DNA of 64,000 nt. Source: Chitinophagales bacterium. Its GTDB lineage: Bacteria > Bacteroidota > Bacteroidia > Chitinophagales > Chitinophagaceae. Each line of letters opens with the position of its first letter. The stretch's first letter is position 1. The position numbers were made by a program, and so were the translations under genes. Positions 63,915 through 64,000 of this stretch are shown here, piece by piece. Under the pieces are notes generated by a model. It did no database searches. It saw nothing but the letters and a program-made list of their open reading frames with translations, and was not told the DNA's origin. The stretch spans positions 62,001 to 126,000 of the forward strand of contig JAJPKJ010000074.1 in NCBI GenBank assembly GCA_021323755.1, in the 5' to 3' direction.

Positions 63915-64000
63915 TTATTTAGAATACAGCTCAATGATCAATTGTTCTTTGATGTTTTCAGGAACACTTTCACGTTCAGGGTAGGCAATAAAAGTTCCTT
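63915..64000 (-). CDS. rpsD: 30S ribosomal protein S4, C-terminal end (5' part outside window)
   Basis: The minus-strand frame from the edge to the TAA at 63915 encodes 27 residues and a stop: GTFIAYPERESVPENIKEQL followed by the ending IIELYSK. This is the conserved end of S4, and its place before rpoA fits the usual rpsD-rpoA-rplQ order. Confidence 0.92.
   Translation of the reverse strand, partial: GTFIAYPERESVPENIKEQLIIELYSK

Overview
The window is a stretch of chromosome from a member of the Bacteroidota, most likely of the Chitinophagaceae or a close relative (the family is an inference from overall protein flavour, not a search). Evidence for the phylum: a short primary sigma factor of 285 residues without region 1.1; promoters of the Bacteroidota type with a TAnnTTTG -7 box, seen in front of about ten genes; families largely confined to this phylum (DUF3822 next to rsmD, DUF4249, DUF6702, a BlaR-like M56 peptidase ending in a TonB domain); a large signal peptidase I; and an L17 protein with a Lys/Glu/Ala-rich tail. 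No rRNA, tRNA, CRISPR array, insertion sequence or prophage gene was recognised. Almost everything is ordinary, vertically inherited-looking core and periplasmic gene content.

Layout. 1-10.1 kb, mostly minus strand: a truncated GH16 glucanase lipoprotein, cytidine deaminase, signal peptidase I, an alpha/beta hydrolase with an NtrC-type regulator, a GH29 fucosidase, pyruvate dehydrogenase E1 beta, DinB and GNAT proteins, and a thiolase. 10.2-14.2 kb: a secreted lipocalin-like protein, an amino-acid permease, then a plus-strand pair made of an HMA-like membrane protein and a truncated-haemoglobin-like lipoprotein. 14.4-20.8 kb, minus: prenyl synthase-rnr and lpxK-bioD-rsmD-DUF3822. 20.9-25.6 kb: MATE exporter, folB, trxB, a DUF4249 lipoprotein and the primary sigma factor. 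26-28 kb: a BlaI/M56-TonB regulatory operon with well-placed operators. 28-36 kb: purM/ribF (divergent), holA, a membrane coiled-coil protein and a 1176-residue outer-membrane protein. 36-45 kb, minus: VOC protein, ABC-F ATPase, DUF1624 membrane protein, glucokinase with a GH13 amylase lipoprotein, cysteine desulfurase, GlmM. 45-52.8 kb: methyltransferase, secreted beta-sandwich protein, a large clan-A-like glycosidase lipoprotein, an LTA-synthase-like phosphotransferase divergent from a PAP2 phosphatase, and a CBS/HlyC membrane protein. 52.8-60.9 kb: DUF6702, HupE, M1 peptidase, YwqK-like protein, BNR/VPS10-like protein, parvulin, aroQ. 61-64 kb: carA followed (against the strand) by rplQ, rpoA and the tail of rpsD, the end of the large ribosomal operon.

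The genes fall into three working themes: core information processing (rpsD-rpoA-rplQ, rpoD, holA, rnr, rsmD, ABC-F); cell-envelope and polysaccharide metabolism (GH16, GH29, GH13 plus glucokinase, the clan-A-like enzyme, GlmM, lpxK, LTA-synthase-like, PAP2, LepB, outer-membrane barrel); and cofactor or nucleotide synthesis (bioD, ribF, folB, purM, carA, cdd, aroQ). I found no convincing multi-gene undescribed system. The points most worth a second look are the ABC-F protein whose second P-loop is destroyed, the NtrC-family regulator with no DNA-binding domain and an altered GAFTGA loop, the haemoglobin-like lipoprotein pair, the autoregulated BlaI/M56-TonB operon, the uncharacterised glycosidase at 46.7-48.8 kb, and repeat-like insertions within the BioD and RibF coding sequences.
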